NCBI GenBank assembly: GCA_013824585.1
Contig: PNOB01000006.1
Coordinates: forward strand, 1-34,910
Direction of reading: 5' to 3'
Length of the DNA stretch: 34,910 nt
Source: Desulfobacterium sp.
GTDB taxonomy: Bacteria > Desulfobacterota > Desulfobacteria > Desulfobacterales > SURF-7
Shown here: piece by piece, positions 19,064 through 28,982 of the stretch
How the letters are laid out: each line of letters opens with the position of its first letter
Position numbering within the stretch: position 1 is the first letter of the stretch
The notes under the pieces: generated by a model
Told to the model about the DNA's origin: nothing
The model's input: only the letters and a program-made list of their open reading frames with translations
Databases searched by the model: none
Program-made: the position numbers and the translations under genes

Positions 19064-19085
19064 GGGCAGGCCCCTGTGCCTGCCC
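19064..19085. repeat. REP-like hairpin GGGCAGGC-CCCTGT-GCCTGCCC
   Basis: Perfect 8-bp stem within TGTAGGGGCAGGCCCCTGTGCCTGCCC; TGTAGGGGC also occurs at 18842-18850 on the other side of copy 4. Confidence 0.6.
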
Positions 19086-19138
19086 TTTGTATGACCAGAT
19101 ATGGTTCCAACATAAAAACAAACCGGAATTAGAAGCCA

Positions 19139-19831
19139 ATGACAGCAACCTTGAATCCCTGGTATTTTGTGACACTTCCGATTATGGATTATGAAAAGGT
19201 CAAGGATCTTCAGAATCAGGTGGTGTCTGGTAAGGTCGCCGGAACCCTTGGTGCAGAAGTAGTAATCTGGGTGGAGCATCATCCGGTAATCACGATTGGC
19301 CATCATGGCGGGAAAGAAAATCTGATGGTTTCTGAGGATTATCTTCAGGAGCAGAAGATTCCGGTGATTGCTGCGGAAAGAGGAGGAAATATTACCTACC
19401 ATGGCCCAGGTCAATTAATTGCTTATCCGGTAGTCAACCTTCAAAGGCAAGGACTCAGCGTAACAGAGTATGTCCGTCTTCTGGAGCAGGTCATGATCAT
19501 GACCTGCCATGAGTTTTCTGTACAGGCCAGCCGCAATCCGGTCAATCCAGGAATCTTTATTGGAAACAGAAAACTGGGTAGTGTAGGGATTGCGATTCGA
19601 CATGGCGTATCTTTCCATGGATTCGCGTTGAACATCGATATTGCTCTTGAACCATTTCAATGGATCCATCCGTGCGGGCTCCGGGATATAAAAATCACTT
19701 CCCTGCAAAAAGAAACCTCTTCTCCGCTGAACCTGAAAATGATTCAACGGTCTGCGCAACAGCATTTTTGTGCTCTGTTTGGAATTGAGCCTGTCCAGGT
19801 TGAATTATCGGAATTGGAAAAAATGCTGTAG
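19139..19831 (+). CDS. lipB: Octanoyl-[acyl-carrier-protein]-protein N-octanoyltransferase
   Basis: HHPVITIGHHGGKENL, ERGGNITYHGPGQLIAYPVVNL, KLGSVGIAIRHGVSFHGFALNID. Confidence 0.96.
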   Translation: MTATLNPWYFVTLPIMDYEKVKDLQNQVVSGKVAGTLGAEVVIWVEHHPVITIGHHGGKENLMVSEDYLQEQKIPVIAAERGGNITYHGPGQLIAYPVVNLQRQGLSVTEYVRLLEQVMIMTCHEFSVQASRNPVNPGIFIGNRKLGSVGIAIRHGVSFHGFALNIDIALEPFQWIHPCGLRDIKITSLQKETSSPLNLKMIQRSAQQHFCALFGIEPVQVELSELEKML

Positions 19832-19869
19832 CTTTCCTTGCTTTTTTTTGGTAGTTGGTGTTTGTCTTT

Positions 19870-21687
19870 ATGAAAACTAGTTCATCCAACATATACAGCA
19901 TCATCAAATCATTAGGCCTGGTGTTTGGCGATATCGGCACCAGTCCGATTTATACGCTGACAGTCATTTTTTTAATCACCCCCCATTCTCAGGAAAACAT
20001 TATCGGCGTTTTATCATTGATTATCTGGACGCTGATTCTGCTGGTCATGATTCAATATGCCTGGCTGGCCATGAGTTTGGGGCAGAATGGTGAAGGCGGA
20101 ACCATTGTTTTAAAGGAAATTCTCACACCGCTTCTGAAATCGGGAAGACAAATCACGTTCGTCACTTTTCTTTCATTTATTGGTATTTCTCTCCTGATCG
20201 GTGATGGGGTGATTACCCCGGCGATCAGTATATTGAGTGCTGTTGAGGGGATGCTGTTGATTCCCGGACTTGAGAAAATGTCTCAGAACTGGTTGATTCT
20301 GATTGCCGCCATTATTGCGGTTGTCTTGTTTTCGGTTCAAAAAAAGGGTTCCGACAAGGTATCGGCTTTATTTGGTCCGCTGATGGTGATCTGGTTCTTA
20401 TCGCTTACCCTGTCAGGTCTTGCGGCCATTGTATACACCCCTCTGGTATTCAAGGCTGTCAATCCTTATTATGGCATCCAATTTTTAATGAAACATGGCC
20501 TTGCAGGCTTCTTTGTATTGTCAGAGGTTACCTTATGCGCGACCGGCGGCGAAGCATTATATGCAGACATGGGTCACCTTGGCAGGGAACCCATTGTAAA
20601 AGCATGGTATTTTGTGTTTATCGCGCTTGTATTGAATTATCTGGGACAGGGCGCTTTTTTGATCCGCCATCCGGAGGCAAAAAATATCTTGTTTGCGATG
20701 GTTTTTTCTCAGGCTAAATTCTTATATGTTCCCTTTTTAATTCTAAGTATCCTTGCCACGGTGATTGCTTCACAAGCCTTGATCAGCGGATTATTTTCAA
20801 TTGTATACCAGGGAATCACCACTAGAATCATGCCCATGTTAAGAATAGAGTATACCTCGACAACGCTGCAATCCCAGATTTATATCGGATTTGTAAACTG
20901 GTTTTTGCTGATCGCGGTTTTATTCATCATGGTTGAATTCCGGGAATCAAGCCGTTTGGCAGCCGCCTATGGTCTGGCTGTTACAGGAACAATGACCATT
21001 ACCGGAATCATGATGACATGGATCTTCTGGCTGCGAAGGAAAAAACGGCTCACGTTCATATCTTCGATGATGCTGTTGGTCACCAGCATTTTTTTTCTTT
21101 CCAACAATTTTAAAATCCCTCACGGAGGCTACTGGTCCATCGTTATCGCATCCCTCCCGTTTGGAATTATTGTTCTGTATCGGGAAGGTCAAAAACAATT
21201 ATATCGCGCGCTCCGGCCTGTATCGCTGGATTTGTTCCTGGTTGGTTACCGGGATATTTATTCGAAATTGAATAAAATTCAAGGAAGCGCGCTGTTTTTT
21301 GCAAAAGATCCGAAAGTGATTCCCCCATACCTTGCCCATACAATGATCAGCAATAACATCATCTATGAAGACAATATTATTGTATCCATTGTCAAACTGG
21401 ATAAACCTTTCGGCATGGAAGGAGTTTTTAAACAAACAATCGATAAAGGACTTCGTGCTTTTGAAGTTCAGATGGGTTACATGGAGGTTGCTCCGGATGT
21501 TGGAAAAATATTGCGAAAATCCCAAATTAATGAAAAAGCGATTTTCTATGGTGTTGAAGATATTTATACAAACAATTTTTTCTGGCATATTTTTTCATTT
21601 ATCAAAAAATTAACACCAAATATTGTTCATTTCTATAAACTTCCACGCAATAAAATGCATGGCGTTGTAACTCATGTGATCATGTAA
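19870..21687 (+). CDS. kup: Kup-family potassium transporter (alternative start 19855)
   Basis: LGLVFGDIGTSPIYTL, GEGGTIVLKEIL, ISLLIGDGVITPAISILSAVEG, GGEALYADMGHLGREPI. Confidence 0.95.
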   Translation: MKTSSSNIYSIIKSLGLVFGDIGTSPIYTLTVIFLITPHSQENIIGVLSLIIWTLILLVMIQYAWLAMSLGQNGEGGTIVLKEILTPLLKSGRQITFVTFLSFIGISLLIGDGVITPAISILSAVEGMLLIPGLEKMSQNWLILIAAIIAVVLFSVQKKGSDKVSALFGPLMVIWFLSLTLSGLAAIVYTPLVFKAVNPYYGIQFLMKHGLAGFFVLSEVTLCATGGEALYADMGHLGREPIVKAWYFVFIALVLNYLGQGAFLIRHPEAKNILFAMVFSQAKFLYVPFLILSILATVIASQALISGLFSIVYQGITTRIMPMLRIEYTSTTLQSQIYIGFVNWFLLIAVLFIMVEFRESSRLAAAYGLAVTGTMTITGIMMTWIFWLRRKKRLTFISSMMLLVTSIFFLSNNFKIPHGGYWSIVIASLPFGIIVLYREGQKQLYRALRPVSLDLFLVGYRDIYSKLNKIQGSALFFAKDPKVIPPYLAHTMISNNIIYEDNIIVSIVKLDKPFGMEGVFKQTIDKGLRAFEVQMGYMEVAPDVGKILRKSQINEKAIFYGVEDIYTNNFFWHIFSFIKKLTPNIVHFYKLPRNKMHGVVTHVIM

Positions 21688-22604
21688 TGGTGAATGACAG
21701 CAGTCCACTCAGAAAACCCAAACCCCTCTGGCTTCGAAAGCGTCTTCCTGATCAGCCGGAATTTGAAGAGATCCGCACTCTCCTGAAACACTCCTGCCTG
21801 AATACAGTCTGTGAGTCAGCAAAATGCCCGAATATATGGGAATGCTTTTCAAAAAAAACAGCAACCTTTCTGATCATGGGCAACCGATGCACAAGAGATT
21901 GTCGTTTTTGTGCAATTGAACATGGGCCTGTTGAGCTGCCTGATCCAAAAGAACCGGCTCATGTAGCAGAAGCAGTACAGAAAATGGGTCTGGAACATGC
22001 AGTCATTACTTCTGTGACAAGGGATGATCTTGCGGATTTCGGCGTATCCTGTTTTGTGAAAACCATTCAGGAGATTCGGAAGCGTTCACAGGGGATTGCT
22101 GTGGAAGTGCTGATACCGGATTTCTGCGGTGATGAAAAAGCTATTGAATCCCTGGTCGCTGCTGAACCGGACGTGATCGGCCATAATATTGAAACGGTTC
22201 CGGGATTGTATCCAATTGTCAGGCCCCAGGCAAAGTACAGGGTTTCGCTTGCCTTGCTGCGACAAGTGAGTGCTTCCGGAAGAACCATTTTTGTAAAATC
22301 CGGCATGATGCTCGGTCTGGGAGAGACAAGAGATGAAATCCTTCGGACAATAGATGATCTGTTATGTTCCGGATGCCGGATTCTAACCCTCGGTCAATAT
22401 TTACAGCCCACCAGAAATCATATCCCGGTGAATCGGTTCATACCCCCTGAAGAGTTTCATTCATGGCAGGAAAAAGCCATGGCCATGGGGTTCCGGCAGG
22501 TTGTCAGCGGACCGTTTGTCCGCAGTTCCTACCATGCCGGAAACCTGTTTCGCACGATGAAGGCTTCTGAGAAGCCTGAAGTGCCTGTTCAAGGTCTTGG
22601 ATGA
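21687..22604 (+). CDS. lipA: Lipoyl synthase (radical SAM)
   Basis: CESAKCPNIWEC and radical SAM CTRDCRFCAIEHG; ITSVTRDDLADFG; overlaps the kup stop (TAATG). Confidence 0.96.
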   Translation: MVNDSSPLRKPKPLWLRKRLPDQPEFEEIRTLLKHSCLNTVCESAKCPNIWECFSKKTATFLIMGNRCTRDCRFCAIEHGPVELPDPKEPAHVAEAVQKMGLEHAVITSVTRDDLADFGVSCFVKTIQEIRKRSQGIAVEVLIPDFCGDEKAIESLVAAEPDVIGHNIETVPGLYPIVRPQAKYRVSLALLRQVSASGRTIFVKSGMMLGLGETRDEILRTIDDLLCSGCRILTLGQYLQPTRNHIPVNRFIPPEEFHSWQEKAMAMGFRQVVSGPFVRSSYHAGNLFRTMKASEKPEVPVQGLG

Positions 22605-22765
22605 TATCCATCTATATTCTGGCTTGCACCGGTTATAACGGATACGGCAAAACAGATCGCAGACATTCCCGAAGATGTGCAGATGGCATTTGAGAAACAG
22701 ACTTGACGCATCAGGCAGAATAACTTAGAGATAGTTCCAGGTTTATAAAATGAAAGGATTATCCA

Positions 22766-24010
22766 ATGTTTGAGTATCTGTTATCCAAAGAACAGCTTGC
22801 AATACGGGATGAAGCAAGGGAATTCGTGAAATCCATTCCTCGGCAGATGATTATTGATATGGATCAGGACAAGATTAAATTCCCCAAAGAGTTTCTTCAG
22901 GAAGCCGGAAGATTGAATCTGATGGGATGCCGTTATCCAAAAGAGTGGGGCGGAAGAGGACTGGATTGGGTAGCTACCACTGCGGTTATGGAAGAGATCG
23001 GCACGCTCGGTTATATTTTTGCCTGTGTTTTCGGTGTGGGAGCGGAACTGGTATGTGATGCAATCATCCTGCACGGCACAGATGCGCTTAAGGAAAAATA
23101 TGTCAAACCGCTGCTGAAAGGTGAAATATTCGCAGCCGAATGCCTGACCGAACCTAGGGGCGGGTCTGATTTTTTCGGTGCAACCACAAAAGCGGAAGAC
23201 AAGGGGGATTATTTTCTGCTGAACGGACAGAAGCGGTTCATCGTGGGAGCAGAAGGAGCGGACTACTTTCTGGTATACGCAAAAACAGATCCAAAAGCAG
23301 CGCCTCATCAATCATTAACCTGCTTTATCGTTGACCGGGGGCCAGGAGTAGTTGTCGAATATTTATACGGCCTCATGGGATGCAGGGGAGGAGGAGCAGG
23401 AAGGCTGGTCTTTAAGGATGTCAGGGTTCCAAAAGAGAATGTTGTAGGATCTGTCAACAATGCTTTTGCGGTGTTTAACACCATGATGATACCGGAGCGG
23501 CTGGGTACGGCAGGGATGACCATCGGCGCTGCCAGACCGGCTCTGGAGATTGCAACCGGTTATTCAACCCGAAGAAAGGCATTTGGAAAAACCATCAACC
23601 AGTTTCAGGGAGTGAGTTTCCAGATTGCAGAAGCCGCCATGCTGCTGGATGCCTGCCGTTCCATGATCTATACTACCTGCCGGGCGGTAGAGTCCAATAT
23701 CCATCCGGCACAGATCCGGAGGATGGTTTCAGAATCGAAAAAGTTTGTCACCGAGTCCTGTCAGAAAGTGGCTCACAACGCCATGCAGGTCATGGGCGGA
23801 ATCGGGTACACCAATGTGTATCCCATTGAGCGGATCGAACGGGATCTTCGTCTTGCCTCCATCTGGACCGGTTCCAATGAAGTGATGTCCCTGATTATTG
23901 CCCACGAGTGGTATGGCGAGTATGCAAAAAGCAAGCAGGCGGCAAGAACCCGCGATTGCGAAGGGGATGCACTGGAAGCTTATGCAGTGGATGAAAAAAT
24001 ATATGAATAA
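22766..24010 (+). CDS. Acyl-CoA dehydrogenase
   Basis: AAECLTEPRGGSDFFGATTKAE, RKAFGKTINQFQGVSFQIAEAAM, QVMGGIGYTNVYPIERIERDLRLASIWTGSNEVM. Confidence 0.92.
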   Translation: MFEYLLSKEQLAIRDEAREFVKSIPRQMIIDMDQDKIKFPKEFLQEAGRLNLMGCRYPKEWGGRGLDWVATTAVMEEIGTLGYIFACVFGVGAELVCDAIILHGTDALKEKYVKPLLKGEIFAAECLTEPRGGSDFFGATTKAEDKGDYFLLNGQKRFIVGAEGADYFLVYAKTDPKAAPHQSLTCFIVDRGPGVVVEYLYGLMGCRGGGAGRLVFKDVRVPKENVVGSVNNAFAVFNTMMIPERLGTAGMTIGAARPALEIATGYSTRRKAFGKTINQFQGVSFQIAEAAMLLDACRSMIYTTCRAVESNIHPAQIRRMVSESKKFVTESCQKVAHNAMQVMGGIGYTNVYPIERIERDLRLASIWTGSNEVMSLIIAHEWYGEYAKSKQAARTRDCEGDALEAYAVDEKIYE

Positions 24011-24087
24011 CCATCATTTCAGCAGCTAATCAAAAAAAGAGAGCATCACCACACTCCAGAACGGTAACGAAACAGGATGCCCATATC

Positions 24088-25125
24088 TCACTGAATCAAA
24101 TCCTTCTCCGATTTCGTCTGATTCCGGCCAGCTTTCTTAGCAGCATACAGCGCCCTGTCTGCTCGTTCGATGATTGAAGCAGTATCGTCTTGCGGATTGA
24201 TTTCCGCCACACCAAAACTGGCTGTGACCTTGATGGTTTCCAGATCGGTTTGGGGTTCCTTCAAGTGGCTGACGGCGATTCGGATACGAAGGTGCTCGGC
24301 GAGAACTCGGGCGTTATCACAGGTTGTTTCCGGCAGCAGGATCACGAATTCCTCTCCACCATATCGGGTTGGGATATCCCGACCCTTAACACCTTTTTTA
24401 AGCACCGTTCCAACGGTTTTCAATACCGTATCCCCCATCAGATGGCCGTATGTATCGTTGAATTTTTTGAAATGATCGATATCGAGAATGATGACGGAAA
24501 AGGGTTCGTTGGTCGATCTATATGTTTCCACGAGGTTTCGGATTTCCATGTCAAAGATCCGCCGGTTGAAAAGCCCTGTGAGGGTGTCGGTTGAAGCAAC
24601 GGTCTCGATTGCCTCCAGTTTTTTATTCAGGGTTTCTGTTTGATTTTGAGCCTTTTGAAATTCATCTTGCAGTTGACGGTTTTTGTCAGCCATTTTTTGG
24701 GTGTCAACAATGATCGAACCTACGATATCCTTAACTTTGGTTATATTTCCAGTAAGGGAGAGATCCTCGGAATAGCCGGAAAGTTTTTTTTCATACTCAT
24801 TGGAAGCGTTGCTGGCATTCAGTATGCCCTGCAGCATGTCCTGAAGAATGCGTTGGGTTTCCTGTTGAACTTTGGCCATAATCTCCTTATGGTCATGATC
24901 CAGATACTGTTTGTAGAGATCGATGATCGTCTCATGGGTGAATGGAATTTTTTTATCCACCATCTTCTGGATGGCATCCCACAGCACAGGATTTTTACCC
25001 TCAAAATATTCATACCAAACCAGGTAACTTTTCGGTGACAATGGGAAACCAAGTTTTTCGGCCTGTTGATAAATCTGGGTCGATATCCGATGGATGATTT
25101 GCATCTCCTGATTCATATTACTCAT
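24088..25125 (-). CDS. Diguanylate cyclase (GGDEF domain, GGEEF variant)
   Basis: DTLTGLFNRRIFD, DIDHFKKFNDTYGHLMGD, TRYGGEEFVILLPET; KGRD in the usual RxxD position, so no canonical I-site. Confidence 0.9.
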   Translation of the reverse strand: MSNMNQEMQIIHRISTQIYQQAEKLGFPLSPKSYLVWYEYFEGKNPVLWDAIQKMVDKKIPFTHETIIDLYKQYLDHDHKEIMAKVQQETQRILQDMLQGILNASNASNEYEKKLSGYSEDLSLTGNITKVKDIVGSIIVDTQKMADKNRQLQDEFQKAQNQTETLNKKLEAIETVASTDTLTGLFNRRIFDMEIRNLVETYRSTNEPFSVIILDIDHFKKFNDTYGHLMGDTVLKTVGTVLKKGVKGRDIPTRYGGEEFVILLPETTCDNARVLAEHLRIRIAVSHLKEPQTDLETIKVTASFGVAEINPQDDTASIIERADRALYAAKKAGRNQTKSEKDLIQ

Positions 25126-25495
25126 GTTGCACCTATTTTTTGGTTTGACAGCTCTGTCCTATGGAACGTTGACTCAATTCCTGACGATTCCCGGTTTTCG
25201 ATGATCCGTCGTTATCCTGATTTTTACCGGATGACGAATCGATTCAAGGAGAATGGTACGAATGCTATAATCCGGCGATATGTCCAATATGGTTCAATGG
25301 ATCGGTTTTTTTTGGTTAAGGCGACTTTGGGTATTAATGATAAGATTTTATTTTTTCCAGTTTTGATTATAATTGAAACCTGCTTGTGAGTCAAGAACTT
25401 AGTCAATGCATCATGTTGAACATAATGGAATCAGTTTCCGGTGTATATGCTTATGTTTTGTAGGTCGGGTTGAGGTATGAAACCCGATAATGGGT

Positions 25496-26494
25496 TTACT
25501 TTTGAATACGGGAGTAAACATCCGCATCGAGCGGCAATTGGTGTCCGGCTTTCAGATAGTGAAAGCCGCTTGCTGCGATCATTGCGGCATTGTCCCCGCA
25601 TAAATCAATGGGTGGAATGTGCAATGTCAGGTTTTGATCCACAGCCTGGGATCTGATTTTTTCTCTCAGCCCTTTGTTTGCTGCCACTCCTCCAACAATT
25701 GCGATATGGTTGCAGCCTGCTTCCTGAGCTGCTTTCATCAGTTTGAAACAGAGTACATCCGTCACCGCATCCTGAAATCCAGCCGCGATATCAGCGGCCT
25801 GCTCCTGGTATTCATCCTGATGATTTTGGATATACCGATTTACGGCGGTTTTCATTCCGCTGAAGCTGAAATCAAATCCATTTTTGTCCAGATAGGATCT
25901 GGGAAACTTGATTTTTTTGGGATCACCCCTGGCCGCAAGTTCATCAATAATGCTCCCGCCTGGATAGCCTAAATTCAGCATCTTGGCAACTTTATCAAAG
26001 GCTTCGCCGGCTGCGTCATCTCTTGTCCGGCCCATCACTCTGGCCTGTGTATGGGAGGTTACATGATAGATACTGGTATGTCCGCCGGAAACAAGGAGAG
26101 CAACAAAAGGGAACTGCGGCGGATTGTCGCAGATAAACACCGAGTTGATGTGTCCTTCCAGATGGTCGACACCCACAACAGGGATATCACGGGCCCATGC
26201 CCATGCTTTTGCAAAAGAGAAACCCACAAGCAGGCACCCGATCAGTCCGGGGCCTTGTGTAACAGCCACGCCGTCAATCTCTGACAATATTCTTCCGGAT
26301 GCCTGAATGGCCTCATTGACTACCGGAACAATGGATTCAATGTGTTTCCGGGAGGCAAGCTCGGGAACCACACCGCCATATCGATGATGGATATCGGTCT
26401 GTGAAGAGACAATGGAGGAAAGAACCTTTTCCCCGTTTTCCACAACAGCTGCTGCGGTTTCGTCACAGGATGACTCAATGCCGAGAACAATCAT
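25496..26494 (-). CDS. tsaD: tRNA N6-threonylcarbamoyladenosine transferase
   Basis: MIVLGIESSCDETAAAVV, GVAVTQGPGLIGCLLVG, VDHLEGHINSVF, VSGGHTSIY; start trimmed from the longer ORF to avoid overlap with purM. Confidence 0.95.
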   Translation of the reverse strand: MIVLGIESSCDETAAAVVENGEKVLSSIVSSQTDIHHRYGGVVPELASRKHIESIVPVVNEAIQASGRILSEIDGVAVTQGPGLIGCLLVGFSFAKAWAWARDIPVVGVDHLEGHINSVFICDNPPQFPFVALLVSGGHTSIYHVTSHTQARVMGRTRDDAAGEAFDKVAKMLNLGYPGGSIIDELAARGDPKKIKFPRSYLDKNGFDFSFSGMKTAVNRYIQNHQDEYQEQAADIAAGFQDAVTDVLCFKLMKAAQEAGCNHIAIVGGVAANKGLREKIRSQAVDQNLTLHIPPIDLCGDNAAMIAASGFHYLKAGHQLPLDADVYSRIQK

Positions 26495-26498
26495 TCTA

Positions 26499-27557
26499 TC
26501 AACAAGTTGTTTCTTTAGTCCATTTGATCTGAGTCTTGGATGTTTTTCGTTCGACAACCGTTCCGATGAGAAATGCTTTTTCATTCATCCCGGAAAGCCG
26601 CTCGAGTATTTCCTGTGAAGCCTCTTCCGGAACAACGGCAATCATTCCAATGCCATTGTTAAAGGTCCTCAGCATCTCCGGATCCGTTATTTTGCCGGCC
26701 TGCTGGAGAAAGGAAAAGATGGGAGGGATAGCCCAGGAATCTTTCTGGATTTCGACTTTACAGGACTGGGGAATGATTCGGATGATATTTTCGGATATCC
26801 CCCCGCCGGTAATGTGGGCCAACCCGTGAATGGGAAAATCTTTAATCAGACGTCGAACGGTTTCTGTATAAATCTTGGTTGGTTCCAGGAGTTCTTCACC
26901 AATGGTTCTCCCCAGTTCCGGGACCATGGAGTCAATTTTGAGTTTCAGCCTGTCAAAGCAGATTTTCCGGACAAGGGAATATCCATTGCTGTGCAGTCCG
27001 CTGGATCCGATGCCAATGAGTTTATTTCCCACACGGATTTCCGAACCATCAATGATTTTACTGTTATCCACAACACCCACGGCAAACCCGGCCAGATCAT
27101 ATTCGCTTTCATGATAGATGTCGGGCATTTCAGCGGTCTCACCACCGATGAGCGCACATCCAGCTTGACGGCAGCCCTCGGCAATACCCTTGATAATGTC
27201 GGCAGCGGTTTGGATATTCAATTTGCCAATGGCGAGATAATCAAGGAAAAATAATGGTTTTGCTCCCTGCACAATGATATCGTTGACACTCATTGCCACA
27301 AGATCAATACCGATTGTATCGTGTTTATTCATCATAAATGCGATTTTGAGTTTTGTGCCGACACCATCTGTGGAACTGACAAGAACCGGTCTTTGAAGAT
27401 TTTCAACATTCAGCGAATAAAGCCCCCCGAATCCCCCGATTTCTCCCATTACACCGGTTCTGGGGGTCTGGTTCGCGATCTCTTTGATTGTTTTTATAAA
27501 TGTATTTGCCTTGTCAATATCGACACCGGCATCAGCGTAAGTCATAGGGTCTGTCAT
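26499..27557 (-). CDS. purM: Phosphoribosylformylglycinamidine cyclo-ligase
   Basis: YADAGVDIDKAN, STDGVGTKLKIAF, IGGETAEMPDIY, GLAHITGGGISENI. Confidence 0.95.
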   Translation of the reverse strand: MTDPMTYADAGVDIDKANTFIKTIKEIANQTPRTGVMGEIGGFGGLYSLNVENLQRPVLVSSTDGVGTKLKIAFMMNKHDTIGIDLVAMSVNDIIVQGAKPLFFLDYLAIGKLNIQTAADIIKGIAEGCRQAGCALIGGETAEMPDIYHESEYDLAGFAVGVVDNSKIIDGSEIRVGNKLIGIGSSGLHSNGYSLVRKICFDRLKLKIDSMVPELGRTIGEELLEPTKIYTETVRRLIKDFPIHGLAHITGGGISENIIRIIPQSCKVEIQKDSWAIPPIFSFLQQAGKITDPEMLRTFNNGIGMIAVVPEEASQEILERLSGMNEKAFLIGTVVERKTSKTQIKWTKETTC

Positions 27558-27783
27558 TATTTTCTCCTGGATTAGACGATCAAAAAGACAGCGAAAAATT
27601 TAAACTGAAACCAATGAAAAGTCAAAACAAATTTTGACATCCGTACTGCCATCGTGTAATGTCTGGTTATTGAAAGGGAAATAAGCAGCTAGGCGGAAAC
27701 CGGGTGGGAAATACCCTGGGGTCTTTTGACATACCGGATGTTTCGTTGGTCAAAATCGTTACAAGACAATGACAGGTTGAAAG

Positions 27784-28953
27784 ATGACAAAATTTGCAAG
27801 ATTGGATCGTTTGCCGCCGTATGTTTTTGCTACGGTCAATCAGATTAAGATGGAAGCAAGGCGTGCCGGAGAGGATATCATTGACCTGGGGATGGGAAAT
27901 CCGGATCTGGGAACACCGGATCATATTGTGGAAAAGCTGATTGAATCGGCAAAGAAACCTCACAATCACCGGTATTCGGCATCCATGGGAATCACCAAAC
28001 TTCGGCATGCCATATCGCAATGGTATGGACGCCGATATAATGTGGACATCGATCCTGAAACCGAGGCCATTGCCACAATCGGCGTGAAAGAAGGATTGTC
28101 CCACTTGATTCTGGTGACCATCCGCCCCGGAGATGTGGTGTTCGTTCCCAATCCTACGTATCCCATCCATCCGTTTTCAGCTATTATAGCAGGCGGCGAT
28201 GTCCGGGGTATCCCTTTGAGCCCGGAATCCGATTTTTTTGAAAACCTGATCGCCGCAACCCGGCAGACCTGGCCAAGGCCCAAGGTTCTGATTTTAAACT
28301 ATCCGCATAATCCAACGACAGCGGTTGTGGATCTTGAATTTTTTCAAAAAATTGTCGATTATGCAAAAGAGCATGACATCATGGTCATCCATGATTTTGC
28401 CTATTCGGATCTGGTATTTGACGGGTATCAGGCACCCAGTTTTCTTCAGGCAAAAGGTGCAAAAGATGTGGGGGTGGAGTTTTTTTCATTATCCAAAAGT
28501 TATAACATGGCTGGATGGCGGGTTGGTTTTTGTGTGGGAAATCCGGAAATTGTCGCCGCACTCAGAAGGATCAAAAGCTATCTGGATTATGGGATTTTTC
28601 AACCCATCCAGATTGCCTCGATTATCGCACTGCAAGGCCCACAGGACTGTGTTGCAGAAATATGTGATACATACAGGGCAAGAAGAGATACATTGATATC
28701 CGGATTGAGCCGCGTTGGATGGGAAATTGAAAGTCCCAAAGGCACCATGTTTGTATGGGCAAAAATTCCGGAAAAATTCCGCAGCATGGGGTCTGTGGAG
28801 TTTTCCAAAATGCTGGTACGGGAAGCCAAGGTGGCGGTTTCTCCGGGCCTGGGGTTTGGAGAATACGGGGATGAGCATGTTCGTTTTGCCCTGATTGAGA
28901 ACAATATGAGGATCAATCAGGCTGTGAGGGGAATCAAAAAGGTTCTTGGATAG
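27784..28953 (+). CDS. PLP-dependent aminotransferase class I/II (AlaC/LL-DAP-type)
   Basis: [64 protein letters not shown]; precedes hom. Confidence 0.9.
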   Translation: MTKFARLDRLPPYVFATVNQIKMEARRAGEDIIDLGMGNPDLGTPDHIVEKLIESAKKPHNHRYSASMGITKLRHAISQWYGRRYNVDIDPETEAIATIGVKEGLSHLILVTIRPGDVVFVPNPTYPIHPFSAIIAGGDVRGIPLSPESDFFENLIAATRQTWPRPKVLILNYPHNPTTAVVDLEFFQKIVDYAKEHDIMVIHDFAYSDLVFDGYQAPSFLQAKGAKDVGVEFFSLSKSYNMAGWRVGFCVGNPEIVAALRRIKSYLDYGIFQPIQIASIIALQGPQDCVAEICDTYRARRDTLISGLSRVGWEIESPKGTMFVWAKIPEKFRSMGSVEFSKMLVREAKVAVSPGLGFGEYGDEHVRFALIENNMRINQAVRGIKKVLG

Positions 28954-28982
28954 GTTGATATCGCTAAGGAGAATAACGGATC

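Noticed and set aside
23036-23050. Additional REP-like GTGGGAGCGG within the acyl-CoA dehydrogenase gene
   Set aside because: Short coincidental match inside conserved coding sequence, with no hairpin partner
24088-25125. CBASS or other cyclic-nucleotide defence role for the GGDEF protein
   Set aside because: Sequence is an ordinary diguanylate cyclase with no effector gene beside it
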